A stretch of 64,000 nt of DNA. Source: Saccharina japonica. Lineage: Eukaryota > Sar > Phaeophyceae > Laminariales > Laminariaceae. Position 1 is the first letter of the stretch. The number at the start of each line of letters is the position of its first letter. This document shows, in pieces, positions 36,040 through 48,200 of the stretch. The stretch spans positions 362,323-426,322 of the forward strand of contig MEHQ01002784.1 of assembly GCA_008828725.1 (NCBI GenBank). The letters are read 5' to 3'. The notes beneath the pieces are model-generated. The model was not told the DNA's origin and searched no databases. It saw only the letters and a list, made by a program, of their open reading frames with translations. The position numbers were made by a program, and so were the translations under genes.

Positions 36040-36905
36040 CGGCGAAACCCCATATTATGGCGCCGAGAGAGGAGTACCGATTGGGACACTACTATCGACG
36101 CTTTAGGCTACACGATGGACCCTCACTGCACGCGAATTTCAACACCCCAAGCGAAGGTAGAGGCGAACCAGATCGTTTCTCGAGAGCGAACATGACATTG
36201 TGGTCAAAACGTAGCGAAAGCACAGCAAGCGTTAAGCGTAGCGGGGAAACTGTGGAATCAGGGTTTGTGGCCAGAACTGGTGAGGTATTTCGTGCGGCAG
36301 TTGCTACGCCTTACAGGCCTGCACGCAAAAAGAATAAATAATCCGAGAGAGCAGAGGGTCGTGAGTGCGGCTGGGATGGGAGTTCCACGGTAACAATTGC
36401 ATTCTGGAAGTGGGCGATCGATCAACCACTTATGAGCCTAATTTAAAACTCTCAGCGCCCTCCTTTGTACACACGTACTACGAACACCTGCGAGGCGCTA
36501 TCTTTCAGACGCTTGTCTCGATGCGATCGGAGGGTACTGTCCTGAGCTTAAGGTAGTCTGCCGGTATACCGTAGACCCCCGCGATTATCATCAGAAGCGA
36601 AACGAAAATCACAGGCGCGAGAGGGTTGTGAACTCACGATCTAACTTACGGTGGCAGGTCACTACAGCCTTCGTCATGCAGTTACGGTTAGACGACAGAC
36701 CAGCCACCGAGGGTGAATTCATCATGATGTGGAGAGACAGCGTGTCTGCGGTGTCGTAGGTGCACCGGCGTGGAGGCTCTCGCATTAGACGGGCGGGAAT
36801 CATCATGAGGTTATTAGGGCGCATGGAGATTGCAAGCGGTTGTTGACACGTGGCTAACCACATCCCTGGGGTGGAGAACCGGTTGGCGGATGGTATTTTC
36901 AGATG
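36040..36905 (+). pseudogene. YR retrotransposon, RT/RNase H end
   Basis: The reading at 36850-36905 is ANHIPGVENRLADGIFRWP, the C-terminal signature of the RNase H domain in DIRS/Ngaro elements (HIpGveN.lADaiSRw). Just before it another frame reads RAGIIMRLLGRMEIASG, also typical, with a TGA between. Further upstream LGYTMDPHCTRIS near 36105 may be the end of the RT. The RT active-site block was not found. Confidence 0.65.
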
Positions 36906-37365
36906 GCCGGATAAAGAGATACAGCAGAACGCTACCCAACGGACGCAACAGCAGGGATGGATCCGACAAGAGACAGCAGGGGGGGAACTTGTGCTGGATA
37001 CGATATATACCTTGGACCCCCTTAAAGAGAGACTGGACGACCACAAGTGGAGTCTATTGACAAATCAGATCGCCCAGAAGGGACAGTTCGAGAAAATGGT
37101 CAAACCGCGAACGAACGCTCTGGCTGAGAAAATAACAACTAAGGAGCGGAGGCGGAGGCAATTGACGAGAGTCAACTTTTACCGGGAAAAACAAACAGAT
37201 AGACTCGGCAAGGTAATACGTGCCAGGAAGAAGAACTCAATGTTATGGAGATATCAACTGGCGTGTACGCAGGACTGTTGTAAAAGTCCCAGGAACAGAA
37301 GGACGAACACAAAGCCACCACACGGACGTGGCAAGATTGATCGAGACCCTTTCTCGGAACTGTAA
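36906..37365 (+). pseudogene. Linker ORF between RNase H and recombinase
   Basis: The frame from 36850 stays open after the RNase H signature to 37365, giving a Lys/Arg-rich charged linker. No domain is recognised in it. Its position matches the RNase H-recombinase spacer of YR elements. Confidence 0.5.
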
Positions 37366-37449
37366 GCGTAAGAACTAAGAAGGGATATTTAAGTAAACGG
37401 AAGACGTGGGTCAAAAGAGACAGCGCGCAGCAGTTCAGGGCCGTGGCTA

Positions 37450-38330
37450 TTGGAGGCAGACGGGGTAGATAGCACCGTTGCCGAACTCACGCAGTTTATG
37501 GCGCCGCGATGCTTCGTGCACAAGAATCACAGCGGAACGGTTCGTACAAATTTAGCGGCGATAAAAAAAAAGTTCCCAAAATATGTACGGTTCGCGGAAT
37601 GGGGACTGCCCACTTCGTATTGCATGACAGTCGCGGTTAGCAAGGGGGTCGATCGAGCTCGCGGAAAGTCGGAGGTGTGCCTCAAAATCAGGAATCTACT
37701 GATGTCGGAGATGCTGCTCTCAGGGCTGGAAGCGATAGAACAGATGGAGGTTATGGGAAGCCTCTTGTGGAAGGACCTGGCATTGTCATATCTCCTACTG
37801 TGTCGAGCCTCAGAAATTTGGGCGTGCGGGAATTAGTTGCTGCATTCCGATTTATGTTTGAATATTAATACGGGAGATATTTCCTTTCGCAAAGGTCCTA
37901 CTCGCCTAGTCCGGCCAGACCGAAGGGGGGCGGACAGAACGTAATTTGTATTCCGGCCGTCGGAAGCAGGAACGACGATCACGAGGACAAGAGCAAAGGC
38001 TAACAACACCGAGCGGGAGGGGCGGTGAGGATTGGGGAGCAGTAGAGATCCTTCTCGACCTTTCGGAATCGCGTTAAGAATCGGGGAAACGAGCGCCACT
38101 AATGCAGGCAAAGTGCGGTATGGGGTGGCGGGTCATCTCCCGTACGAAAACGACGCGTGCTCTGAGGGTATTCGTTGGCAGCCTGGGGAACGACCCCGAG
38201 CAAAACGCACTGCACTCAGGCAGAATCGGAGGAGCCGCACACTTGGCGCAGTGCGAAGCAACGGCAATTCAGATCCAGCGTGCCGGACGCTGGAAATCAA
38301 CCTCGTTCACGGTATAAGTTAGAGCATGGC
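37450..38330 (+). pseudogene. Tyrosine recombinase of the second YR retrotransposon
   Basis: Residues read AVSKGVDRARGKSE, then LKIRNLLMSEMLLSG and LALSYLLLCRASEIWA (catalytic Arg box, about 37800) before a TAG at 37834. A shifted frame reads SFRKGPTRLVRPDRRGADR. Another frame (38102-38317) reads ALHSGRIGGAAHLAQ (HxxR box) and IQRAGRWKSTSFTV. The next codon, where this family has the nucleophilic Tyr (TYVRA), is TAA at 38315-38317, followed by GTTAGAGCA (VRA). Two frame changes plus the lost Tyr make it inactive. Confidence 0.75.
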
Positions 38331-38419
38331 AAATGTCGGGGGCGGCAGCTCTAGTGGGACACTTGCGGCCGCAAATGATCTCGGCAACGGTCGAGCACGC
38401 GGGTTTTCCTCTGGGGATC

Positions 38420-38795
38420 CTGGAAGCGAGACAATCGAGTTGCTGGAGGATCTGTATGATCTAGCTCCTGCGTACCAGGTACCTGGTACATGTTTGCCTG
38501 GGTGAGAGCTGTATGATCTGCGTTGTTTGCCCACGTTTGCAGAGTGGGATAGTTTGCATGATCTGCGCGGTCTACATCAGTAGATCGCATTTTCCTGATG
38601 GGATCTATGCAATTTAGACCTTGCAGCATGTTTTTCCCCGTGGGATATGTATGATTTGTATGATCTGCACATGTTTTGCCAGATGGGGTCTATATGATCT
38701 GCATACTCTGCACATACATGTTTGCCAGGTGATATCTGCATTGTCTGGAGGATCTGTCACACGTTTACTGGGAGGGATCTGTGTGATCAATATAC
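38420..38795. repeat. Irregular minisatellite rich in TGTATGATCTGCA
   Basis: Units of roughly 50-65 bp contain TATGATCTGCA, ACATGTTTGCC(A)GG and TGGGATCT, for example at 38450, 38510, 38560, 38645, 38690 and 38745. In reverse complement the words GATCATACA and CCCGGCAACATG also mark the dispersed family at 51-64 kb, so the two may be related. Confidence 0.7.
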
Positions 38796-38904
38796 TCGTA
38801 GCTCTTTTCATTTCCGAAAAATCGATACCACGTTCCCACTGTTATCAAGCAGAGCACACACAAATCGCCCACGCTCGATACCTCGTAGGCAGGGCATTAA
38901 TTAG

Positions 38905-39440
38905 GTGTTGTTGCGGTGTTGCGCTGGCGCAACATTTGGCCAAAATAACCGTTTTCCGCAACAGTCGCCGCGAGGCTGGTTGCGCGCAGCGCAACACGCG
39001 TTTTCGGGCGCGCAACATTTTTCGCCGCAGGCGAAAATTTTTGTTGCGCATTTATTTGTCGCCGGAGGAGATACTTTTTTGTGGGGGTCTTTTTCTCTCA
39101 ACAATTAGTCGTAATTGAATATATTTTAGGCCCCTTGTCCCTTGTCCTATTCGGCATAGTCGAAAACAAAAATTAGGCACTTTTTGCTATTCCCCGTACG
39201 TACGTAGGCTCTTATTCTTTTTGAGGTACTTTTTTCTACTCGCCGTACCCAAAAACAAATTTAAAAGCTTTTTACTTAGTTATGAGGCGTATAATCGGGC
39301 ATAGATCGCAAGTTTTTCGCCTCCGGCGGCCCTCCGGAGGCCCTCCCGGGGGGCTCTCCGGGGGCCCCTGCGGGGGGCTTGCGCGCCTGGGCGCAACACG
39401 CGCCGCAGGCATGTTGCGCTGCGCGCAACAGAGGCCGAAC
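38905..39440. repeat. Cluster of GTTGCGC/GCGCAAC palindromic words
   Basis: GTTGCGC or GCGCAAC and near variants occur at least ten times, with small hairpins such as GCGCTGGCGCAAC, GTTGCGCGCAGCGCAAC and TTTTCGCCGCAGGCGAAAA, and again at 39390-39430. GC-rich CCGGCGGCC...GGCCCTCC runs lie between. Confidence 0.8.
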
Positions 39441-39540
39441 CACTAATGAATGTGCCCTGCGCGTACGTAGGTGTTCGCAATTTCGGTGATACTCATTTTT
39501 GACAGAACTAACCACTGTTCCTTTGGTGTTGCGACGAGGA

Positions 39541-39615
39541 CCTCTCCGTTTTGAGGAAACTGATTGAAAAATGCAAACCAACGTATATTTCCTCTCCGTT
39601 TTGAGGAAACTGATT
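39541..39615. repeat. Duplicated 25-bp word at the left foldback junction
   Basis: CCTCTCCGTTTTGAGGAAAC followed by TGATT occurs at 39541 and 39591, on either side of the 25-bp repeat shared with the right junction. The right junction lacks it. Confidence 0.9.
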
Positions 39616-41193
39616 AAATAAAATGGTAAATGGTCATTTGGGGATGTACCCCCCTGTTTTTACGGCCATTTGGGGGTAGGGTCAAAATGCGCCCGCGGAA
39701 CGCGCTCCCGCGGGCCCAAACAGGCCTCAAACGCCATTCCGAAGCCCTGGCGAGGTGCCCGAAGCCCATGCCAAGCACTCACACAACTTCTTTTTTTCAG
39801 GCACGTCTTTGGGCCTAACGGGACGGCGGCGCACGAGGGAGCAAACGAAGTCCCCCCTTTGACCACATCTTGGGGGGGGGATAACCCCACGTACCTACTA
39901 GATTTATCTACTCCCCCCGATTGACCACTTTTTTCACCCCGTTTGACTGAAACCATACCCCCTTTTGAGCATCTGCGACAGCCTCAAAAACGGCTACAGC
40001 AGTACGTATCCACGTCACCGCCCAACAGCCCGAATAGATCACGGGGCGGAACATCCAGAACTTGCGAGTAGTCGGGATCGTTTGCCTCCCAAGAAATAAA
40101 TCTCGGCACAACTATACAAATCAAATCTTTATAGACGATATGAAGATATCGGCTCTTCTGAGAAAACACGACGGTGATGGGGGAATCAGAACACTTACGA
40201 GTACGTGTATACTCGGCGTATGGGTCGTGAGTTGCTGGGTGCTTGGTGCTTGGCTGCTATGGTGATGGGAGAATCAGAACACATACGTATATACTCGGCG
40301 TACGGGTCGTGGGTTGCTGGGTGCTTGGTGCTTGGTTGCTGGGTGTGATCCTGGTGATCTGTACTCGAACACACCAGCCTGCCATCGGGGATGGATACGT
40401 TGGGGACATAAGGAAAGCACTTCTCAAGAAGACTAACGACCGTCGTTGCGCCTGATGTTGCTCGTGTCCCAAAGACCCCTCCCGTCCAACAACCCAACAC
40501 CGAGCATCGATGACCCACAGCACCCAGGAACGAAGCACCAAGCACCAAGCACCCAGCAACTCACGACCCATACGCCGAGCACGTACTCGTATGTGTATGT
40601 GTTCTGATTCCCCCATCACCGTCATGTTTTCTCAGAAGAGCCGATATCTTCATATCGTCTATAAAGATTTGATTTGTATAGTTTTGTGCCGAGATTTATT
40701 TCTTGGGAGGCAAACGATCCCGACTACTCGCAAGTTCTGGATGTTCCGCCCCGTGATCTATTCGGGCTGTTGGGCGGTGACGTGGATACGTACTGCTGTA
40801 GTCGTTTTTGGCTGTCGCAGATGCTCAAAAGGGGGTATGGTTTCGGTCAAACGGGGTGAAAAAAGTCGTCAATCGGGGGGAGTAGATAAATTTAGTAGGT
40901 ACGTGGGGTTATCCCCCCCCAAGATGTGGTCAAAGGGGGGACTTCGTTTGCTCTCTCGTGCGCCGCCGTCCCGTTAGGCCCAAGGACGTGCCTGAAAAAT
41001 AAAAGAAAGTTGTGTGCGTGCTTGGCATGGGCTTCGGGCATCTCGCCAGGGCTTCGGAATGGCGTTTGAGGCCTGTTTGGGCCCGCGGGAGCACCTTCCG
41101 CGGGCGCATTTTGACCCTACCCCAAAATGGCCGTAAAACCAGGGGGTATGCCCCCAAATGACCATTTCCCAAATAAAATTATTCTAAATACGT
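39590..41193. repeat. Foldback element, about 1.6 kb, arms of about 600 bp
   Basis: The left arm from about 39615 to about 40225 is the reverse complement of about 41175 down to about 40570, with high identity (for example GGCCTCAAACGCCATTCCGA in both). Short in-arm duplications (GGGTTGCTGGGTGCTTGGTG) occur in the centre. The element is bracketed by a 25-bp direct repeat at 39565-39589 and 41194-41218. No transposase is encoded, so it would have to be mobilised in trans. Confidence 0.88.
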
Positions 41194-41248
41194 TGAAAAA
41201 TGCAAACCAACGTATATTAGGCGTGATCCCAGGAACTTTCCAAGCTCT

Positions 41249-41446
41249 GGTACTCGTACTCGTACTCGTACTCGTACTCGTACTCGTACCGCGGGCAGCG
41301 GGCAGGCAGCGCCTGAAAAACTTGACTGCACCGGCGCAGCTCGAGCCCGAACAAAGTAGATTCTAGATTGTCCACCCCGGGTTGCAACTGGCCATGGTTC
41401 GTCCGGGTTAGTGCTCAGAAGGGTAGCATTACCACGGACAAGGGAA

Positions 41447-41489
<43 letters not shown>
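41249..41489. repeat. (GTACTC)7 and (CAG)n microsatellites
   Basis: GTACTC is repeated seven times at 41249-41290. A nearly pure CAG tract of about 13 units lies at 41449-41489. Both are upstream of PEX2 exon 1. Confidence 0.97.
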
Positions 41490-41491
<2 letters not shown>

Positions 41492-42151
41492 GACACCCGG
41501 AGTTTGCTGTTTGGCAACATATCATACCGGTACATGGTTGTAGAAAGAACGGGCAACACACACACCGCGGACAAAGCAGCCGCCCGTCGTGACCCATTTT
41601 TCAGAAGCAGAGCTTCGTGAAACGTGCACAACAATCACAACGGGATCAAGCAACTCATACACCAGCAAACACACGCAACAGCACGCCAAGTATTCATCGA
41701 ACGACCCCTCACCTCGCAAAATAACCAGATCTTGGTCTTCTGGGTCTGCTGTAGTGCTTGAGCTCGGATGCGAAAAGAACAAACTGAACTTCGTTCAAAC
41801 ACCCCGGGGATATCTGTATATATCCCCGTTTCAGGTCGCCTGCGAAGATGCTTGAACCACCTTGTTTCCCACAAGCAGCAAGCAGCGTCTCCTCCCCGGC
41901 CGGGCTGGCTTCATTCACTACTGTCGGGTGCTGGCGTTTCTTGTGCCACATCACTGTGAGCTGTAAGACAGGGTGCGCCTCTCCAGCCACGGCCGACGAC
42001 GTCTGGGCGATCAGAGCTGCGTATTTCCTTGCTGCCCTTCCCTCCAGGGAAGTTCATACTGCTTCCCGCCCGGACGTACCGGGTGTTCAACAGCAACAGC
42101 AACCACTATAAAAGCAGCAGCAGCAGCGGCAGCAGCGGCAGCAGAAGTGCC

Positions 42152-42388
42152 ATGGAGCACAACACCACCTTCAGTCCTGAAATGAAATCAGTAGCAGGAG
42201 GAGGAGGAGCTGGAGGATCGGCGTCCGCGCTTTATGGTACCCTCGCGGACCGAGAGATCTCCGCTGTGCGCGTGAACCAGCTGGACGCTGGGGTGCTGGA
42301 TGTGGAGCTGCACGGTCTGCTGAAAACCCAGCTCGGACGCGCCTGTCTTGGTCTTCCATCTGGGACACTGGAGCGCTTCAAGCCTGAG
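42152..42388 (+). CDS. PEX2: PEX2 exon 1
   Basis: 79 codons, donor CCTGAG|GTATCC, phase 0. ATG 42152 opens MEHNTTFSPEM; in-frame ATG 42029 would add a poly-Ser stretch from a CAG/AGC tract and is less likely. The conserved N-terminal block AVRVNQLDAGVLDVELHGLL ends RFKPE. Confidence 0.88.
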
Positions 42389-45191
42389 GTATCCTACAGC
42401 AGCAGCAGCAGCAGTGCCTTCGTTCCTTAGTATCCGCTAAAACCGAAAAGCCTGATGGCGGTTTGTGTACTCGACTTGCCGTGCAGGCAGCAACCGCAGC
42501 AGCTGCTGTGGTTCATCCATGGTTTTTGAATATTGAAGCAGTACAACACAACTACGAGTAGAGTACAGCAGTACAGGACGCCTGATAAGAAACAGGCTGA
42601 TAAGAAAACCAGGCTGTGAGATTTAGAGAACAACGATAAATTCGGGAGTCGTTATCTTGCAATTAGTGTCGGAGGCACTCTCTCTCAAATAAGAAATCCA
42701 TCCTGGGACCAGATTTCCTGTTTCTTTTTACGTGTCCCTGTACTGTGTGCAGTAGACCGCTTTGCGGGTACACAACAGCAGTACTCGTAGCAGTGTACCG
42801 GTGTACCAGCTATAATACCAGTACATCCGTAAGCAGCAGTACAGGACACCTACGAGTATTAACATTAAGGAACAAGACATTTGGTCCAGGCTGGATTTCT
42901 CATTTGAGAGAGGGTGATTTCTACACTAATTTCAAGAGAACGACTCCCGAATTTATTATTTTCCTCTAAATCTCAGCCTGGATTAGGTATTACCAGGTAT
43001 CCTACGAGTATTTCTCGTCTTCTTAGATGTCCTGTACTGTTTGTATACCGAGATGGTGGATCGGATGCTGTTTCGATTGCCCATTTCGTCTGCCGTTCGC
43101 CATTATACTGATCCGTACAACTACATCAGTATTCATGTTCATACGTACGAGCACGCTCTGCTGTCTGCGTTCTGCTCTGCATCTGCAAAAGTCGTAACAA
43201 GATACTGCTGTTGTTTGTACGAAGCAAGTACGAGTACGAGGTACGCTACTCATACCTATTGCTGCGTGGTAAATGGTCGAATCACTGCGAGTAAGGCAAG
43301 CAACAAATCAGTACGCCCCCCCTGTCTGCCTGGTCGGTGAAAACCCGACATGCTCCGGCCCGACATCGTAGGGATGCGAGGGTCTATGGTCATACGACTA
43401 CGGCCAGGCATGAAAATGAAGTACCCCCCCCCCCCCGCCCCGCGCGCGCGCTCGTATTCGTTGTCTCTTCCCGTTCGTTCTGCCTCGGCCTAAACAGGTG
43501 GACGCGCTTTTCAATCTCCTCATGTTCCGCTTCACCATCTGGCTGCAACGACCAACACCGGGCATGCACCTCCAGGTGCGTTGCGTGTTGCGGTTGACCC
43601 GTTAAGAAAAAATGGAACGCCTCAAAAAAATGGAACGGGCTGAGGAGTACCACACCCACTGAGGCGTTATCCCCCTTGAGAACTTCGCACCGACGTTTCG
43701 GGGAGACAAGCTCCTTGGACTCCGAGTTGGAGTTACTTGGACCAGTTTTGCAGTAGGAAAACACCCGCATTTCAGGAACGGCTGAAGGAATACCATGCCC
43801 ACGGAGGCGTTACCCCCCTTGAGAAATTCGCACCGACGTTTCGAGGACAAGCTCCTTGGTCTTAAGAGTTAAGAGTTACGAAGACCAGTTTTGAAGGAGC
43901 AAACCACTGCTTGGATTTGTTTTTGTTGGACCAGTTTTGCTGTAGGAAAAAGGGTCAACCCCTACCCTTCGTGTCGGGGACAAAGTGCTTGGGATTAGAG
44001 CTGCCAGTTTTGCAGGAGGATTGCACCCGCGGGGTGGGGGGGAGGGGATGGGGGGTGGCGTATTCATTTCTTGCTTACGAAGCTTACGCGTAAGTCGTTT
44101 GACCATTGACCACACCTCCCCTTTTGAGGACGGCGCGGGGGGGGGGAGGGGGCGTACTCCATTCTGGTTAGGGGTGGGGGGTGGGGGGGCACTCATGTAA
44201 TGCATGGCCTAATCGTATCACCATAGGGGCGTGTGTGCGTGTGCTCATTACCACGTATGGCCGTAGTCGTATGACCATAGACCCTCGCACCCCTACAATG
44301 CCGAGACGGGGCACGACACCCGCGGGGGGGGAGGGGTGTGCTCATGTAATGCGTGGCGGTAGTCATATGACCATAGACCCTCGCACCCGTCCAACAATGC
44401 CGGGACGAAGCACCACACACACCCGCGGGAGGCGAGCGCGCTACTTCAAATTCGAGTCAAGAGTTCGATCAGTTTTTTAGTATGTAGGAACAGGCGCTAA
44501 CCTCCTTCCAACCTCACCCGTGCTCCGAAGATAAACCATTGGAATCGGAGAAAAACAGTGACTACGTACGAGTAACATATTGCTGTGGGGAGATGTTGGC
44601 TCCTTTGCCAATGCCCTCATGTTCAGGGTACAACGTGCTTGAAAATTGCGTTTATTTTGAAGACCAGTTTCTAGCAGGGAAGGCTATAAAACCCCTTTGC
44701 TATGTACTATATGCGTACTGCACTCGCGTTTCGCGTGCAGAGTGCGTGGAAACTGGCGTTTTTTTTATGGACCAGTTTTGCTCTAGGAAAATTCGTTACA
44801 CCCCCCCCTCTTTTTGTACGATTGCACAGGCGTAGGAGAACGGCTTATCCTTGTTTACGACTGTGCGGCCGCGTTTCGGGAACAACGTGCTTGGGGACAG
44901 TCACAGCCACCACCACAACTACTACTATTAATAGTAATAATAGTACTCCTAGTAATATTGCTACTGCTACTGCTCCTACTACTACTACTACTACTGCTAC
45001 TACTACTACTACTACTACTAGTACTATTACAGGGGGCCATAGTAAATAGGACCAAGTAGTAATATTGTTTCGAGTAAAAATAGGGAAATAATGTGTTTTT
45101 CGTGTGTACCGTAGGTCCTATTTACTAGTGTTTACTATGCTCCCCCGTAATATTAATAGTAACACTGCTACTGCTGCTACTGCTGCTATAA

Positions 45192-45228
<37 letters not shown>

Positions 45229-48200
45229 TTCAACTTGAACAGCAACAATTGCCGTTGCCGTGCCGTGCCTTGCCGTGCCCGTTCTTGATCACACAGGGGT
45301 TGCGATATCGAAACGATGCGTATCGAGAGACGCATCCCATGGCTACCGGCTCAGCCGCTCCTCCCGTCTTGGGGGCACAAGGGGCGGTCGGTGGGAGGGG
45401 GGCAGGGGGGGGGGGAGGAGGGGCGATCGGGGAAGGTCTCATAAACACACCAGGTGAGGCTCTCTGTCTCTCTTGTGTGATCTACGGCATGGCTGGTGCA
45501 TGCACGAGTCGGCGCCGAAGCGTAGTAATATTTCCCTAGTAAACAAGAAAAATATTTACACACCTCGGACCCCTAGGAGGCATGTATTTCCCTGACTTGT
45601 GTGACCTGCACGATCTAGACGGTCTAAGAATTTTGGGCACGATCTACCATAAGTCATGTGGTGGGGTGTCCCAGGGAGCAGTGAAACCTCGCCGTGGTTT
45701 TGGCGCGGTGGGTCAAAGGAGAGGGGGGGGAGCGGGGGGGGGTACTCGTTTGTTGCTTGCCTTAGTCATTTGACTATTGACCAACGCATTCCTTTCGAGA
45801 CGGGGCGAATAGACAGTCGGCGTCGCGCGGTTGTGAGGCGTGGCTTTGGCGTGTATGGTGCCGTCCATCGAGCTTGCGATGGCGACGTGGCGCCCTCGCC
45901 TACATGTTCGCCCAGTTTGTATATATAGATAAAGCGAAGAACTTGTAATTTAAGGTGCGGCACAATGAACAGCTGGTCGCACAGTTGGCCCGGCCGTTCG
46001 CTTAGCTTTTAAGCTTCCTCTTTTATCTGATATACTACGCCAGGCATAAAAACAATATGTGTGAAGCACTTAAGCAGCGAAGAAATAACATAGAATTCCT
46101 ACATACCAGGCATAGACCACTGGAAGGCCATCTCTAATTGCGGGAGGATTTTGGAATCCGGGAAGAACAGAAAAAAAAAACGAAACTGTGTTTTCTACGT
46201 GCTTTCGCGTGTTTTATTTCGACCCGGAGTCCGACCGAATCGGGCTCCGCTCTTTTGAAGATTCTTGCGGCCCTTTGGTGAGAGGTATCTAGGCCCGTTC
46301 TTATTTTCTCCAGGGGGATTGTTTTTCAATTTTGCGGCTTTGTCACTTTCCGGTCGAAAATAAACGGGGAGAGATTTCCAGGTATAGTTGGACGTTTCAT
46401 CCGAAACAATAAAAAATGCCTACGTACGTACCATATTTTTTTTTATAAATTTCGTCAAAAACTGAATCATTAGAGGAAACTGAAGTTTCTTAACCCTTTT
46501 TTTATATGATATCCTGGAGAAACGATGAACGGCGTCGGACGTCTCTCTTAAAAATTGCTGGTGGGACTTCAAGAAAAGCCGAACCCATTGGCTCGTTTCC
46601 CGGATCAAAATACGACTGCGAAGGTGCCGAAATATACATCCCAGAAAACAAGAGCAGTTTGCTTCAGAAGATGGCAGATCATGAACGTTTATAAAACATT
46701 ACTCGTCGTATGACATCCGGGGTACACCAGAAAGAAAATAAAATGACCCGCCACCTTTCCTTTTTTGGACCAAGACAGGCAGAGGGAGGGGGTATACTGA
46801 TACCAAGTAAGACCAGAGCGAAAAATGTGCGATTTTTTTCATTCGTATACATATACTAGTATGTAGAAATCCCATCCCGTAATAATTGGTCTGTTTTTCA
46901 TTTTGACCTTTTTTAAAATAGGAGTGTGGTGTTGTTTGTTCTTTCTTTTTTCCCTGTGAACACACTCAGAGGTAACATTGATAAAAGGGCAATAGCCAAA
47001 AACAGGTACATCTGTACGATTCGAGCCAAAGGCAGGTACATAGTGAAACCAAGTGAAAAGAACACGCCACGAGCGGTGTTTTCGGTCATGATAAATCATG
47101 CTTTTTTATTAAACAAAAATCGTCTTCAGAGAAGTGAGAGTACGGCCTCCATAATCTGAATATGTTTGTTTCCGTGAGGGTGTACCGGTAGGCACGTAGG
47201 CACCATGGGCTCCACTCGGACCTACGGAAGGTCAACAGGCTTTGCGTTTTTGCTTTTTTCGCCACATGGCGGGCGCGCAAAGAGCACTGCTGGCGCGCGC
47301 CCCCGTCGCCAGCTTTGAACCCTCTCGACCATCCTCGAGGAACCTCTATTTTAGCTCGACACGGGAGTTCTTTTGGCGTAGTATTATTAAAACTGGGCCG
47401 AACTCGTCGCGGGGTGGGGCAGACGATCTGTCGTGTATCTGTGTCGACGGTGCTGCAGTACCACTGGTGACCATACAAAGATGACAGCAGCAGTGCACAT
47501 CATGACTGACGCACATCGTGACACCTCAAAGACAAGGAAATGTGAAATCAGCGGACGTGTCTTGGACGTATGCACCAGATACATATATATACAACACGTA
47601 CGTACAGAGTGTATGCATAAGAACTGTAGCCGAACCCCGAGGGGACCGCATACATACGCAAAGAAAAAGGAGGCAACCAGTGTATGGTCGGTATGTATGG
47701 GACTGGCCAATCGCAGAGCTCCTGGCGTGTGTGTTTTTACTTGGTTTTATACTATATACCTATTTTTGGTCCAACATGGACCACGTATACCGTTGTTTGG
47801 CTATGACCCCTGATAAAGTATGCCTTTCGTGCCAGTGTGCCAGCAGATGCTACGTAATGCTATTTTTTATTTTTGGTTACACTACGACAAAAAATGGCAC
47901 GACGTCCAGTTACAACTTCCCTTGTAGTCCAATGGTTAGGATATATGACTTTCACTCATGAGACCCGGGTTCAATTCCCGGCAGGGGAGGAAAAATACTT
48001 TTTTGTCTGGTCGACCCGCGGTTGTTACGTAAGGTTTCTGTTTTTTTTTCTGTTTTTTCTACTCAACTGGGCACGGCGGTACTGGTGCCAAGCATTTTCT
48101 TCGTACACGTTTCTGTTTGCCAATATACTCCTGCTGCTGTAAAAAGTTGCATCTGGTACTACAGCGTATCATACAGATACGTGATACATTGTATACATCA

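Noticed and set aside
47430..47990. Overlapping open frames around the tRNA gene
   Set aside because: They lie in a PEX2 intron, run through the tRNA and show no recognisable domain.
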